Assembly (NCBI RefSeq): GCF_023856365.1 | Contig: NC_064536.1 | Coordinates: 37,812,776 to 37,876,775, forward strand | Reading direction: 5' to 3' | DNA: 64,000 bases | Source: Brienomyrus brachyistius | Lineage: Eukaryota; Chordata; Actinopteri; Osteoglossiformes; Mormyridae | In this document: one piece after another, positions 50,073-62,200 of the stretch | How positions within the stretch are numbered: the stretch's first letter is position 1 | Layout of the letters: every line of letters starts with the position of its first letter | Notes under the pieces: model-generated | The model's input: only the letters and a program-made list of their open reading frames with translations | What the model was told of the DNA's origin: nothing | Databases searched by the model: none | Program-made: the position numbers and the translations under genes

Positions 50073-53000
50073 ATGTTTTTCGGTCTCGCATTCCTTTGTA
50101 AGTATGAACGATTTAACATTTCATGGTGTTTTTGATATTTTAATGTTTATAGTGTTTAGTATTTCCAGATATGTCTCTGATCGATGTTTATGTTCATATT
50201 AAATATATCAAACATAACTACAATATTATTACAAAAAATACAATCAAAATTAAACTGAAAATGCTGATAATAATGTCAGTATTATTGGTCGTTAATGATG
50301 TAACCTGAAGAAATGACGCCATAGAGCCGAGGCTGTGATACTGAGAATAACGCGACTGTTTGAATACAGAGATGCTGACTATTATCTTAATTTCAATAAA
50401 ATGCAACAACGCAAGTTAATGTTTTAAAGGAAAGGTTGATATTTAAGTCTCTTCAGGGGTGAAAGCCTTTTACTCACTTCTCATTTATGGTACAAAGCCT
50501 TTCACACAATCCTCAACACTTGTAGGAATTTATAAACAGATGTGATGTGAGACAGAAATAATCTTAGAGCATATTGTTCATTTACAAACAGCTTCTTACT
50601 AAACATGTGAACCATTTTCTTTGTAATGACAAACAATTCAAACTTTTCTTGATTTTAGCGGTTGCAGATTCAGGGTAGTAATGTCCCAGGGGATGCAGGT
50701 CACTATTTTAAATATCTTAATGCAGAAGTCTGTTTATTATTACCACAACACTTTATAGCTTAATTCAGCTTTTATTAATATCATATTTACTCTGTTTTCT
50801 GTGTCTCCAGGTTGCAGTGCTGCTCTGGTGACCCAGGCTGAGAAGCCGGCGGTGATAGAGGTCCTGCCTGGAGGAGCAGCCACTCTGCCTTGTGGGATCC
50901 CTGTAAATACGGAGGTTTACTGGTTTTCCCTGCAGTCAGACCACATACCAGTCAGAGTCATGGACCTTAAATACAGAGCTGGATATGATGTGAATCCTGT
51001 TAACATCAGAGATGAATACAGAGGGAGGCTGTTTCCTGTTTCACACTCTAACACACACAGTCTGCAGCTGAAGAACATCACTGAGGCAGATCTGCTGATC
51101 TATTGCTGTATCCAAAGCAGTGATCTAAAGTTTGGAAACTGTACAAAGCTCAATTTCACAGGTAATTTAATTTAATTTGATTCAATTCAACGCCAAGTGA
51201 CTCAGATTATGGTAAATGTACAACTATGGGGCGCCAAGTGTCAAGCTCATTTTTGTGTATAAAATACATTCTGTGCCATAAAAAACATTATTTAGTGACT
51301 AAATCAAATAATTCTTTCCGGCATTCTGTCCACAAGAGCAAAAAGACTTTACTTTCTTTCATGCACAGAAATAAAAAAGGAATGTTTCATTTTGTTGACA
51401 GAATTGGTATCAGCATTTTGCATTTCGTGGACAGAAGAAAGTCTTTTTGTGGATGAAATTGATTCTGTGGAATCACAAAATGCCTTTCGTCAGGAGAGGG
51501 GGGTAGTACCTTCCAATGAGCAGTAGGCGGAGAGCTGGCTTTGATTTTGCAGACGCATGAAATTACGTTTAACTTGCATTTAAATCTAATAAAAATACAA
51601 ATGGGCTCATACTTTTACTGTTGTATGTACTCATTTGTGTCACAATTTTTTTAATTACATTTTTGTATTTTTAAGCCAAGCCAATGAAAGATCTCAGCGC
51701 TGATTCTCTCCATTTGTACGCTATGTTCCCATGCCATTTTCCCCAGAATGACACTGTGCCTGATAGTTCAGATCAGACATACTGGGTAGCCTGCCTATAA
51801 TATGCAACAATAAAATGGCGAATATGAATGGATTAACACAAGGAGTCACAGACTGTCTGCCGATCCTCGTAGAATCGCTGACGTAGCTACAGTTACTCAA
51901 CCCTATTACAGGCCTCTTTATTTAACATACACATTCTTGCATGGATTGCGGCAGCTACAGGGGGATAACTCTGCTCTCAGTGGCAGGTGAAGTCCTTGCT
52001 ATTGGTCATTCTCAATAGGATCCATCATCACTTGCTCACCTGGGTTTGCTCAGTCTGCATTTGTACCTAAAAAAAATCTACCATTGACTGCATCTTGGCA
52101 CTAAGGGGTCTCATTGAGTACAAACATGAATTTCAGCAGAATTTCTTTGCAGCATTTGTTGATTTTCACAACAGTTGATCAAGCTGCCCCGTAACACATT
52201 GTGAGACTTCATGGGATCCTCCCAAAGTTGCTGGAGAAGATGGCTGACCTCAAACCTGTTACTGTGTGTGCTGTGCAGAGTAGGGGCAGAACCTCTGTGT
52301 TCTACCAAGTTGATTCTGTGTTCTTGCTATTCTGCTGCATATTCTGTTCAATGCTTGCATGGACTGGGTGTTGAGCAGGGTTACGGGGTCCAACAACTGT
52401 GTGGAATCTGTTGGTGAAGAAGGATTCACTGATCTTGACTGCCAATGATGCTGTGATCTTTGTGGAATCAATGGAGGGTCTGATCAGAGCTCTTGAGAGA
52501 CTGACTGAGGATACTGAATGTCTGGGTTTGCGATTGTCTTGAATAAAAACTAAGATTCAGCCCTTTAATGATCTCTTGGGCACAGCCATCCTCAGTGTGT
52601 CTGTCCATGGAAATGTTGACCACATCCAGAGGTTCAGTTACCTTGGCAGAGACATTCCTGTCTGGTGACTCTTCTTATGAAGTCAGCAGATGGACTGCGA
52701 GAGCATGGAGGGTCATGAGGTCATTGAATACTTTTGCAAAAGGACAAAGGTCAAAGGCTTCCGAGTCCTGCTGTTCCCTGTTTTGCTGTATGGCTGTGAG
52801 ACATGGACTCTATCCAGTGATTTGAGATGAAGACTGGACTCCTTTGATACTGGACGGTCTTTGGGTAACCTGACCTGTCCGGCGAGGGAGCAGATGACAT
52901 GGCATATTAGATGGGCAGCCCACTGTAAGGTGTTATGTCACAGATTTGGTGTTATGAAGGCTAATAAACATTTTTAACCAGAGTACTGATTCAATTAAGG

Positions 53001-56000
53001 CTTTGAAAAGTCTTATATTGAAGTCTAGTTGTACAGCTTCCCTGGTGGTTTAACACTGAATTTTTAGTACAGTAAGTCCCTGGGTTAAGAACGTCCAACC
53101 TATGAACTTGCAATTTCTGCTACGTTGGGACGGGGAAGCAGGTGAAAGGAGCCATGAATATAGGCAAATGGGATTTATTGAGGGAGAACAGGCAGACATG
53201 CAACGTGAATGACAGACCTGGGGAAACCCCCCCCCCCCAAGGCACGCATCAAGGGAAGCGATGGACAGGACAAGACTGGGAAAGCAGGACATGAAAAACA
53301 AGACAAAAGAATCACTGAGGCACAGGGAACAGAACCGAAACACAAAACAAGCACAAGGGCAAAAGCCAGGACAACACCCAACACAAGACGAGAAATGCAG
53401 ACAGGCAGACCAGGAAGGGAGACACAGGGGAAACACCAACGGATGGGACAAAAGGACCGAGAGTGAACACGGGACAGAGGGACAAGGAGCAGAGACAGGA
53501 GGGACAGATGGACCAGGAGCAAAGACAGGAGGCCAGATGGGAAAGATCGAGGGGTAAAGGGGAGCCAGAGGGAGTCACAGCGGGCAACGGGCGGCAGCCG
53601 GAGGCAGGGACGGATTACGGACCGGGCCAGCGGGGCCGCTGCCTAGGGGCCCTTGGGGTGCAGGGGGGCCCCTAGCCCAAAACAATTTGCAACGCTTATC
53701 AACAATGTATTTTCGTTTGTCTATTTTAGAGGGCCTACATTCTTTGATCCTCTGCCTACAAGGGCCCCTGACCCTATAGGGAGGGCGTTTGGCTGCCAAG
53801 GGCCCTTGAATTGTGGTGGTTTTGGTGGTGGTGGTGGTGGTGGTGGGGGGGGCCCTCGCGAACGGTTTGCCCCGGGGCCCACACGACCCATAATCCGTCC
53901 CTGGCCGGAGGGGCCGCAGGCGACCGAAATGCCAAAGCTGGAATGACCCCGGGAGGCCGGGAGGCAGGAGCTGAAGGGGACCACGAGGGGGCCGAGGAGG
54001 AAGTCAGAGGGACCAATGGAGGGGGCAAGGAGGAAGCTGCAGGGGGCACCAACGGAGGTGAGGAGGGAGCAGAATGGGACCACGGAGAAGGCAAGGAGGA
54101 AGGGAAAGCCGCAGCAGGCGACAGCGCAGCCACAGCAGACGGAGGCGCCGTCCATCGACGAGTTATAGTGGAGGGCCCTGCAGGCGAATGACGAGTCAAA
54201 GTGGGGTAACCCACAGGCGGCCGAGGAGGGGTCCCACGAAGGGTCCCACTCGAGCTTGGACCACTAGCTGGGACCTCGGGCGGAGTAGGCGCCTCAGGGA
54301 CGGGAGGAACAGAGACAGGAGGAGCGGGCGGAGCAGGGACAGGAGTGGAGGTGGCGCCGCAGCAGGACAGAAACATCAGGCGCCGGCATTGCCCCTTTTA
54401 GCACCCATGTATGATATAGCAGGGGGGCAGCTAATTCAGCCCACTGGGAGCAGTGCTAGGGGGCGGTACCTTGCTAATCAGGGTTTGATTTTTTCAATTG
54501 ATTTTAAGTGTGTCTCTATAGCCATTAGACCACCACTGTACATTTTATAGTGCTGTGACACACACGCACAGACACACATACACACACACACTTCGTTTCT
54601 CTTTCTCTAGTACAATACTGTAGTTTTCTTTTATAATTACTGTATTATTATTATTATTATTATTATCCATCCATCCATTTTCCAAACCACTTATCCTACT
54701 AGGTCGTGGGGGGTCCAGAGCCTATCCTGGAAGCAATAGGCACGAGGCAGGGAACAACCCAGGATAGGGGGCCAGCCCATCGCAGGGCACATTCACACAC
54801 CATTCACTCACACATGCACACCTATGGGCAATTTAGCAAGTCCAAACAGCCTTGGCATGTTTTTGGACTGTGGGGGGGAAACCGGAGTACCCGGAGGAAA
54901 CCCCACGACGACATGGGGAGAACATGCAAACTCCACACACAAGTGACCCAGGCGTCAAGCAAGCAGGCTGAATGAGCCATGAACACTGTTTCGTATACAG
55001 AGACATGCGCGTTCATCCCGCTGTGCTTCTCTGGAGACACAAAACTGCCTCCCTGTGCTGCTGACCGGCTGAATGCCGAGGGACCGGCTTCAGTTCAGGA
55101 CCCCAGGCGTGGTTCAGTTTGCTTGGGGCTGATGTCTCTCTTTGTCTCTCCCTGTCTATATCTCTCCCTCTCTATCAGTGCATTAAGTCTGTCTCTTGAG
55201 GACCTCAGGACCCTTGCAGACGACTTTCAAAACCACTTCCTGCCATGTTCTTCAGAACAGCTAAACATCAGCAGTCTTATGCTGAAATCACCCTCCCCCC
55301 ACCTCACCAACGAGGCTACATGACCAAGTGGGTGCGGTAACCAGTATCTGCAGGCTCTTTGTATCAGTGTACCAGAAGACAGGCTTCTTTTTAAGACTCC
55401 AGGCCCAGGATATTTCTCAGTACCATGAACACAAAGGTCAGACTTGTGGTCTTGGCAACTTTCCTCCCAAGAACAAACTTGGGTGCAGTGAATTATGGGA
55501 TTGGTGTCGTTTGGTGAGGACGCACCTCATGAATCCTTGACATTTAATGTGGGGCAAGAACCACATTCAGGGATTTTTACCATCCCCCATACTTTCGTTC
55601 TTGAGTATTGGACCTGGTCTTCAGCAATGGAAGATGGCATAAAATGGGTATGTGAGAACATAAGTACGGTCAAGCACGCATATTGAGAAATACCCCCAGA
55701 TTCCCCTAGTGCTCAACGAGAAGGGTGCATTTCAGAGACACCACAGAGGTCAGTGCTACTCATGTGTCTGGCTCGAGAGGCTGCTGTTTTCACACATATA
55801 AGTAACAAATAAATATTAAAGCAAAAGATAGACAAGGAGGCTTTTATTAAATATAAAATTTTATTAAATTCATAGGAACATGTCAGGCTTGTATGTTAAG
55901 TTTTGTGTTGTAAGTTCAGCATGTTTTTGGACTGTGGGGGGAAACCGGAGTACCCGGAGGAAACCCCACGATGACATGAGGAGAACATGCAAACTCTGCA

Positions 56001-58200
56001 CACATGTAACTCAGGCGGAGACTCGATCCTGGGTCCCAGAGGTGTGAGGCAACAGTGCTAATCACTGCACCACCATGCTGCCCCATTATTATCCAACCAT
56101 CCATCCATCCAGCCATCCATCCATCCATCCATTTTCCAAACCGCTTATCCTACTGGGTCACGGGGGGTCAGGAGCCTATCCTGGAAGCAATGGGCACGAG
56201 GCAGGGAACCACCCAGGATGGGGGGCCAGCCCATCGCAGGGCACACTCACACGCCATTCACTCACACATGCCCCATTATTATAATAATAATAATAATTAT
56301 TATTATTAATAATAATAATAATAATAATATTGTGCTCTTTTTGTTGTGTTTAAGATGTTTCAGTGTATTTGGAAGTGTTTATTAAGTGTTTTCCATGCAT
56401 AGAAAGGTAAAATACATACTGTACACCCTATATACTAAGCATTTGAATAAGAACTTGAAGTACTTGTTCCGACTTAACAACAAATTTGACTTAAAGACAG
56501 ACTTAGGATTGGATCTCTTTTATAACACTGTCTAGTTGTGTCTGGCTAACTGAAGACCTTCATCAGTCAAGCTATCAGTCCTCACTACGGCTGCCGCTTT
56601 CGATTGTAAGAAATAAAGGAGGCTACCCCACCCTCTGATAAAAGGGTAAAATTTTTGGGGGGGTTGATCATGCACTCCGGGGCAAATCGTCTCTCATAGT
56701 AGTTCAGAACAGGACACAGCATTTAATTCTTCAATGCAGGGTGATTTAAGGTCCCATGAAAGCATTTCGTATTGGGTCCCCAACCCAGATAAGTCACATT
56801 CCTCATATTCCTTAAGTATCTAATCATCTGCTAAACACATGAGATGAGTTGAGATGAGATGACATTGAAGTCCAAGGGTTTAATGAGGCAGAAAATGTTT
56901 TGCTCCACTGAAGTTTCTTTTATAAACCTAAAGGTGGTGCTGTTTTACACAAAATGCATACATTTCTGTTCTGTTTGTAACTTTTTGTCCGAGTACCATA
57001 GCGTGGACCATTTTTCCTCCTTTCTATACCTGTCGTCATGGTTTTTTCAATCACGGATGGATGAACATGTAAGGAGGGACTGGGGTTTATCGGGACAGGA
57101 AAGCTGGACCTGCATCCTCTGTCTTCCTGGGCAGAGAGGCAGGGGCTGCCCATGGAGCAGGTGGCTAACAGGTGGCTTGGAAGTCATGAACATGATGATT
57201 ATACTCTGATGTTTACAGAACCTCCTGGAGGCCAGTCCACTCCCCACCCTCAGTCCGAGACCCTGAACCCTGAGCCCTGTACCCCTGACCTCCTGCCTTG
57301 GATTCTCCTGCCTTGTGTCGCCCTTCTCACTGGTACCATCTCATCACTCTGCTGCTATTTCTATCATAACCAAGGTCAGACATATTTGATGTCACTGTGT
57401 TATGTGTTCCCTGTCTGTTTGGTCTGTTTGCATCTCATTCAGCCCCAGACTGGGCCATAGCAGATGTGCAGTCTGTTAGGTACAGACACTATACATTTCC
57501 TGTGGGCTGTGTGTTAATACACTGTGATACAGTGTAACTCTGACTTTCTTCCTTAGCTAAAGGCCAGTGGGGCTCAGTGGGTCACACCTGCAGGACTGCT
57601 GAGCAGTGAAAGTGCCAAAGTTACACCCAGTATCAGCTGCCTTAGTGTCACTCTTTATATAAAATATTAGTAGCTTAAATATTCAGGCATACATCAGCTG
57701 TGGCTGGAAATCTTTATGTCTGACCATTGTTTTATTGTATTTCCTGTTTTAATACCTCAAACCTGCGGCCAGTCTCTTTGTAACACAAGTGTGTCCAGCA
57801 TGCAAGGTGCAGTGAGACAGTGTGAGAGCAGCAGCCCTTATCAGCAGGGCTGGTAGAGCACCCTGTGCACTCTGTGAATGACGTCACTCTTAACTGTTTC
57901 AGCGGCGCTGAGGAAGAGCTCTGACTCACAGCAGAGGGGAAGCAGGACCAGCCGACATGATGAGGTACTGTCACTGACAGGGCTTTCTGTGGCCTTCAGA
58001 CCACAGCGGAATCGTCTCTCTTCTTATCTATAACAAAATAAACTTCACCAGGTGTTTTCGTCTTCTTTTGAAAATAAAACATTTCTTTACAGGAAAAACT
58101 TGAGGTCCAGTATGTATCAGTGAAGTTTAAATCATCCATGAAGCAAGTCCAAAAGAGAGCAGAGGATGAACAGGATACTGTTTATGCCGGAATTAAGTGA
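50073..58200 (+). CDS. NITR-like inhibitory IgSF receptor, five exons, 233 aa predicted
   Basis: Exons: 50073-50097 (signal start), 50811-51161 (V domain), 57219-57374 (stalk and transmembrane), 57903-57964 and 58093-58200 (tail, TGA). Together they make 702 nt; all junctions are GT-AG and phases match. Exons 1 and 2 join to MFFGLAFLCCSAALVTQ, a short signal peptide. The V domain has LPC, VYWF and LIYCC, and ends in FGNCTKLNF, a J-like strand typical of V domains of T-cell-receptor/NITR type. The membrane segment is LLPWILLPCVALLTGTISSL. The tail carries VQYVSV (ITIM form) and TVYAGI (ITSM/ITIM form), implying recruitment of SHP-type phosphatases and inhibitory signalling. NITRs often have a second Ig domain, absent here. 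Family assignment is inferred from the J motif and tail; exon 1 is the least certain. Confidence 0.72.
51162..51950 (+). other. Intron 2 of NITR-like gene, first part
   Basis: AT-rich intronic sequence with no recognised exon or transposon. Confidence 0.45.
51960..52960 (+). mobile_element. Decayed LINE reverse-transcriptase relic
   Basis: Plus-strand pieces in changing frames: LIECKHEFQQNFFAAFVDF (about 52110), TANDAVIFVESMEGLIRA (the catalytic region, A-N-D for ADD, about 52438), CLGLRLSWIKTKI-like sequence at 52520 with one stop, HIQRFSYLG (about 52625) and FPVLLYGCETWTLSSDLR (about 52775). Order and wording match a common fish LINE RT. Frameshifts and a TGA separate the pieces. Confidence 0.65.
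53130..54560. repeat. Purine-rich/GC-rich dispersed repeat, split by a hAT MITE
   Basis: It begins aggcaaatgggatttattga near 53163, then long A/G/C-rich stretches (gacaggacaagactggg; gaccacgagggggccg) and runs to about 54560. The style resembles the antisense leader of a fish LTR element, but no LTR boundary or protein motif was found. The Pro-rich minus-strand ORF (53774-54376) is compositional. Confidence 0.4.
53605..53903. mobile_element. hAT-type MITE (299 bp) with perfect 8-bp target duplication
   Basis: The left end cagggacggattacgg and right end ccataatccgtccctg are inverted. The 8-mer gccggagg flanks both ends (53597-53604 and 53904-53911), diagnostic of hAT. It contains a (GGT)n run at 53811-53845 and no transposase. 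Confidence 0.92.
54663..54955 (-). mobile_element. SINE family A, truncated copy
   Basis: Starts with the (ccat)n tail after an ATT microsatellite and runs through the body to cacacacaagtgacccagg, losing the tRNA head. Confidence 0.8.
55038..55907 (-). repeat. Unclassified 870-bp repeat D, copy 2 (inverted)
   Basis: Starts cacaaaactgcctccctgtg and ends gtatgttaagttttgtg; inverted mate of 45477-46346, identical in length. Its sense-strand ORF includes LEDLRTLADDFQNHFLPCSS, present also in copy 1. It lies in intron 2 of the NITR-like gene. Class unknown. Confidence 0.8.
55911..56093 (-). mobile_element. SINE family A, tRNA-head fragment
   Basis: Minus strand: ggcagcatggtggtgcagtg, gattagcactg and the body to ccacagtccaaaaacatgct. 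The 3' half is missing. Confidence 0.8.
56094..56275 (-). mobile_element. SINE family A, 3'-tail fragment
   Basis: Runs from a (ccat)n stretch through ttttccaaaccgcttatcc to ccattcactcacacatgccc; only the L2-like tail is left. Confidence 0.8.
56278..56328. repeat. (ATT)n/(AAT)n microsatellite
   Basis: Runs of ataataataata change to attattatt and back to aataataat, making a small self-complementary block. Confidence 0.85.
56329..57218 (+). other. Intron 2 of NITR-like gene, last part
   Basis: No repeat family is recognised. Ends in the acceptor ctctgatgtttacag before the transmembrane exon. The segment 57040-57170 is GC-richer but has no supported splice pair. Confidence 0.45.
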
Positions 58201-58374
58201 CAGGCATGAAATGCTGAGCAGAGAACAGAAAACAGACACAAGGAAAGATTCATAAACGGGAAGATTTAGTGTTGAATTTGAAGTTATTTTTGAATTTATT
58301 GGAATTGTTTTTATTTATTGACTAGTTAAATTTGGCAAGCATGATTATCCCGACTTGGACATAACCAGATACTG

Positions 58375-58380
58375 AATAAA
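58375..58380 (+). terminator. Candidate polyadenylation signal of the NITR-like gene
   Basis: AATAAA in gaataaaattc, 175 nt after the TGA at 58200, a typical 3' UTR length for compact receptor genes. Confidence 0.55.
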
Positions 58381-58675
58381 ATTCTACAAATTGGTTACCG
58401 CAATAAGCTTGTTACTGCACTGATTTGTTCAGCTCATTCAATGACCATGGTGCAGGCTGTGAGTAAATACAGGTGCATCTCAAGGAATTATAATATCATT
58501 GAAAAGTTAATTTATTTCAGTAATAATTGAATTCAAAAAGTGAAACATATTAATATTAAATTAAGGATGCTATATTTTTTGCCTGTGCCATTTTCATTTG
58601 TTTAATTATATAAAATATTCAGCTGAATCAATAATCAAAAGCAAAGCCTGATTTGTGTAAAATATGGAGCATGCA

Positions 58676-59120
58676 AGGGTTGCATGGTGGCGCAGTGGTT
58701 AGCACTGCTGCCTCCCAGTAAGAAGGTCCTGGGTTTGGTCCTTGTTCTTTTCAGTGTAGTTTGTATGCTCTCCCCGTGTTTACGTGGGGCTTCGGTTTCC
58801 TCCCACAGTCCAAAAGCACGCAGGCTGGCTGATTAGCGAGTTTAAATTGGCCCTGTCGTGTATTGGCACCTGCCCAGGGTTGATTCCTGGTATAGGCTCC
58901 AGTGGCTTGTACTACGAAGCGGGGTTACTGGCTTATCGGGGTAACTTGTTGGATTTAAGGTAGTCTGGGTAAAATGTAAGTGAACAAATATGCAATCTAT
59001 TTAAACTGTGCTACCTTAAATCTGACTAGTTACCCCGATAAGCCAGTGACCCCGCTTCGTAGTACAGGCCACAGGTGACCCCCCAGTTGGGATTAAGTGG
59101 TTACAGTGATGGATGGATGG
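58676..59120 (+). mobile_element. SINE family A, diverged plus-strand copy with nested MITE
   Basis: The head ggttgcatggtggcgcagtg, gttagcactgctgcc and the body ctccccgtgttt, cctcccacagtcc match the family. It resumes after the MITE as caggtgaccccccagttggg and ends in gatggatggatgg. More diverged than the 15.5-kb copy. Confidence 0.8.
58903..59071. mobile_element. Small MITE with about 60-bp inverted repeats (169 bp)
   Basis: The left arm tggcttgtactacgaagcgg continues ggttactggcttatcgggg; the right arm is its near-perfect reverse complement, ending cgtagtacaggcca. cag flanks both ends (58900-58902 and 59072-59074), a 3-bp duplication as made by PIF/Harbinger-type transposases. It interrupts a SINE, so both boundaries are certain. 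Confidence 0.88.
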
Positions 59121-59221
59121 AATAAACAATTATGGATTCCATTAAACTTTTGTCAGTTTCAAGTCATTTCAGAGAGAGTTTTGTTTTTTGTGGAAGGGAA
59201 CCAACAAATTCATCCATGTGC

Positions 59222-59228
59222 GTGTGTT

Positions 59229-59284
<56 letters not shown>
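59222..59284. repeat. Compound (TG)n(TA)n microsatellite
   Basis: TG dinucleotides to 59250 then TA dinucleotides to 59284, immediately 5' of a LINE. Confidence 0.95.
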
Positions 59285-59287
<3 letters not shown>

Positions 59288-62200
59288 CTCCTTGAGCCGA
59301 CACCTTATCGTGGTGGAGGGGTTTGCATGTTCCAGTGATCTCAGGAGCTATGTTGTCTGGGGCTTTATGCCCCTGGTAGGGTCACCCAAGGCAAAGGTCC
59401 TGGGTGAGGAAACAGACAAAGTGCGGCTCAGAAGATTCCTATGAAGGACAAGATTTTGGACTCACGGCTTCCCTTGCCCGGACGCGGGTCACCGGGGTCC
59501 CCCCCTGGAGCCAGGCCTGGGGGTGGGGCTCGAGGGCGAGCGCCTGGTGGCCAGGCCTACACTCATGGGGCCTGGTCGGGCACAGCCCGAACAAGGCACG
59601 TGGGTCCCCCCTCCAATGGGCTCACCACCCATGGGAGGGGCCATAGGGGTCGGGTGCGATGCAAGCTGGGCGGCAGCCAAAGGCAGGGACCTTGGCGGTC
59701 CGATCCTCGGCTGCAGAAGCTAGCTCTAGGGACATGGAATGTCACCTCTCTGATGGGGAAGGAGCCTGAGCTGGTGCGCGAGGTCGCGAAGTTCCGGCTA
59801 GATATAGTCGGACTCACCTCGACGCACGGCTTGGGCTCTGGAACCAGTCTCCTTGAGGGGGGTTGGACCCTTTTCCACTCTGGAGTTGCCCACGGGTAGA
59901 GGCGCCGAGCGGGGGTGGCATACTTAATGGGGGGATGGGTCCTGACTGTTGTTTGCGCTTATGTGCCAAACGCCAGTTCAGAATACCCACCCTTTTTGGA
60001 ATCCTTGGAAGGGGTGTTGGAAAGCGCTCCTCCTGGGGACTCTCTTGTTCTGCTGGGAGACTTCAATGCTCACGTGGGCAATGACAGTGAGACCTGGAGG
60101 GGCGTGATTGGGAGGAACGGCCCCCCCGACCTGAACCCGAGCGGTGCTTTGTTATTGGACTTCTGTGCTCGTCATGGATTGTCCATAATGAACACCATGT
60201 TCAAACATAAGGGTGTCCACATGTGCACTTGGCACCAGGACACCCTAGGCCGCAGTTCGATGATCGACTTTGTAGTCGTGTCGTCGGACTTGCGGCCGCA
60301 TGTTTTGGACACTCGGGTGAAGAGAGGGGCGGAGCTGTCAACTGATCACTCCCTGGTGGTGGGTTGGCTCCGCTGGTGGGGGAGGAAGCCGGCCAGGCCT
60401 GGCAGGTCCAAGCGTGTAGTGAGGGTCTGCTGGGAACGTCTGGTGGAACCCCCTGTCAGGAGGAGTTTCAACTCCTACCTCCGGTAGAACTTCTCCCATA
60501 TCCCGGGGGAGGCGGGGGACATTGAGTCCGAATGGGCCATGTTCCGCGCCTCCATTGTGGAGGCGGCTGACCAGAGCTGCGGCCGTAAGGTGGTCGGTGC
60601 CTGTCGCGGCGGCAATCCTCGAACCCGCTGGTGGACACCAGTGGTGAGGGATGCCGTCAAGCTGAAGAAGGATTCCTATCGGGCCTTTTTGGCCTATGGG
60701 ACTCCAGACGCAGCTGACGGCTACCGGCAGGCCAAGCGGGATGCGGCTTTGGCGGTTGCTGAAGCAAAAACTCGGGTGTGGGAGGAGTTTGGCGAGGCCA
60801 TGGAAAACAACTTCCGGACGGCTTCAAGGAGGTTCTGGTCCACCATCCGGCGGCTCAGGGCGGGGAAGCGGTGCAACATCAACACAGTGGTGGGGATGGT
60901 GTGCTGCTGACCTCAACTCGGGACATTCTGGGTCGGTGGAGGGAATACTTTGAAGACCTTCTCAATCCCACCGACACGCCTTCCGATATGGAAGCAGGGT
61001 GTGGGGACTTGAGGGTGGACTCGCCTATCTCTGGGGCGGAGGTTGCTGAGGTGGTTAAAAAGCTCCTCGGTGGCCGGGCCCCGGGGGTGGATGAGATCCG
61101 CCCGGAGTTCCTCAAGGCTCTGGATGTTGTGGGGCTGTCCTGGCTGACACGCGTCTGCAGCATCTGCATCGGGGGCAGTGCCTTTGGACTAGCAGACCGG
61201 GGTGGTGGTCCCCCTCTTTAAGAAGGGGGACCGGAGGGTTTGCTCCAACTATAGGGGGATCACACTCCTCAGCCTCCCTGGTAAGGTCTATTCGGGGGTC
61301 CTGGAGAGGAGGGTCCGCCGGATTGTTGAACCTCGGATTCAGGAGGAGCAGTGTGGTTTTCGCCCTGGCCGTGGAACAGTGGACCAGCTCTATACTCTCA
61401 GCAGGGTTTTGGAGGGCTCATGGGAGTTTGCCCGACCAGTCTACATGTGTTTTGTGGACTTGGAGAAGGCATTCGACCGTGTCCCTCGGGGAGTCCTGTG
61501 GGGGGTGCTCCGGGAGTATGGGGTACCGGGCTTCCTTTTAAGGGCAGTTCGGTCCCTGTATGACCGGTGCCAGAGCCTGGTCCGCATGGGCGGCAATAAG
61601 TCGGACTCGTTTCCAGTGAGGGTTGGACTCCGTCAGGGCTGCCCTTTGTCACCGATTCTGTTCATAGTTTTTATGGACAGAATTTCTAGGCGCAGCCAGG
61701 GCGTTGAGGGTGTCCGGTTTGGTGGCCTCAGGATTGGGTCTCTGCTTTTTGCAGATGATGTGGTTCTGTTGGCCTCATCGGACCGTGACCTTCGACTCTC
61801 ATTGGGACGGTTCGCAGCCGAGTGTGAAGCGGCTGTGATGAGGATCAGCACCTCCAAATCCGAGACCATGGTTCTCAGCCGGAAAAGGGTAGAATGCTCT
61901 CTCCGGGTTGGGGATGGGGTCCTTCCCTAAGTGGAGGAGTTTAAGTATCTCGGGGTCTTGTTCACTAGTGGGGGAACAATGGAGCGGGAGATCGACAGGC
62001 GGATTGGTGCGGCGTCAGCAGTGATGCGGGCGCTGCATCGGTCTGTCATGGTGAAGAGAGAGCTGAGCCAAAAGGCGAAGCTCTCGATTTACCAGTCGAT
62101 CTACGTTCCTACCCTCACCTATGGTCATGAGCTATGGGTAGTGACCGAAAGAACGAGATCGCGGGTACAAGCGGCCGAAATGAGTTTCCTCCGCAGGGTG

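Noticed and set aside
53774..54376. 200-codon Pro-rich minus-strand ORF and a Trp/Gly-rich plus-strand ORF
   Set aside because: Both cross the boundary of the hAT MITE and its (GGT)n tract, so they are compositional.
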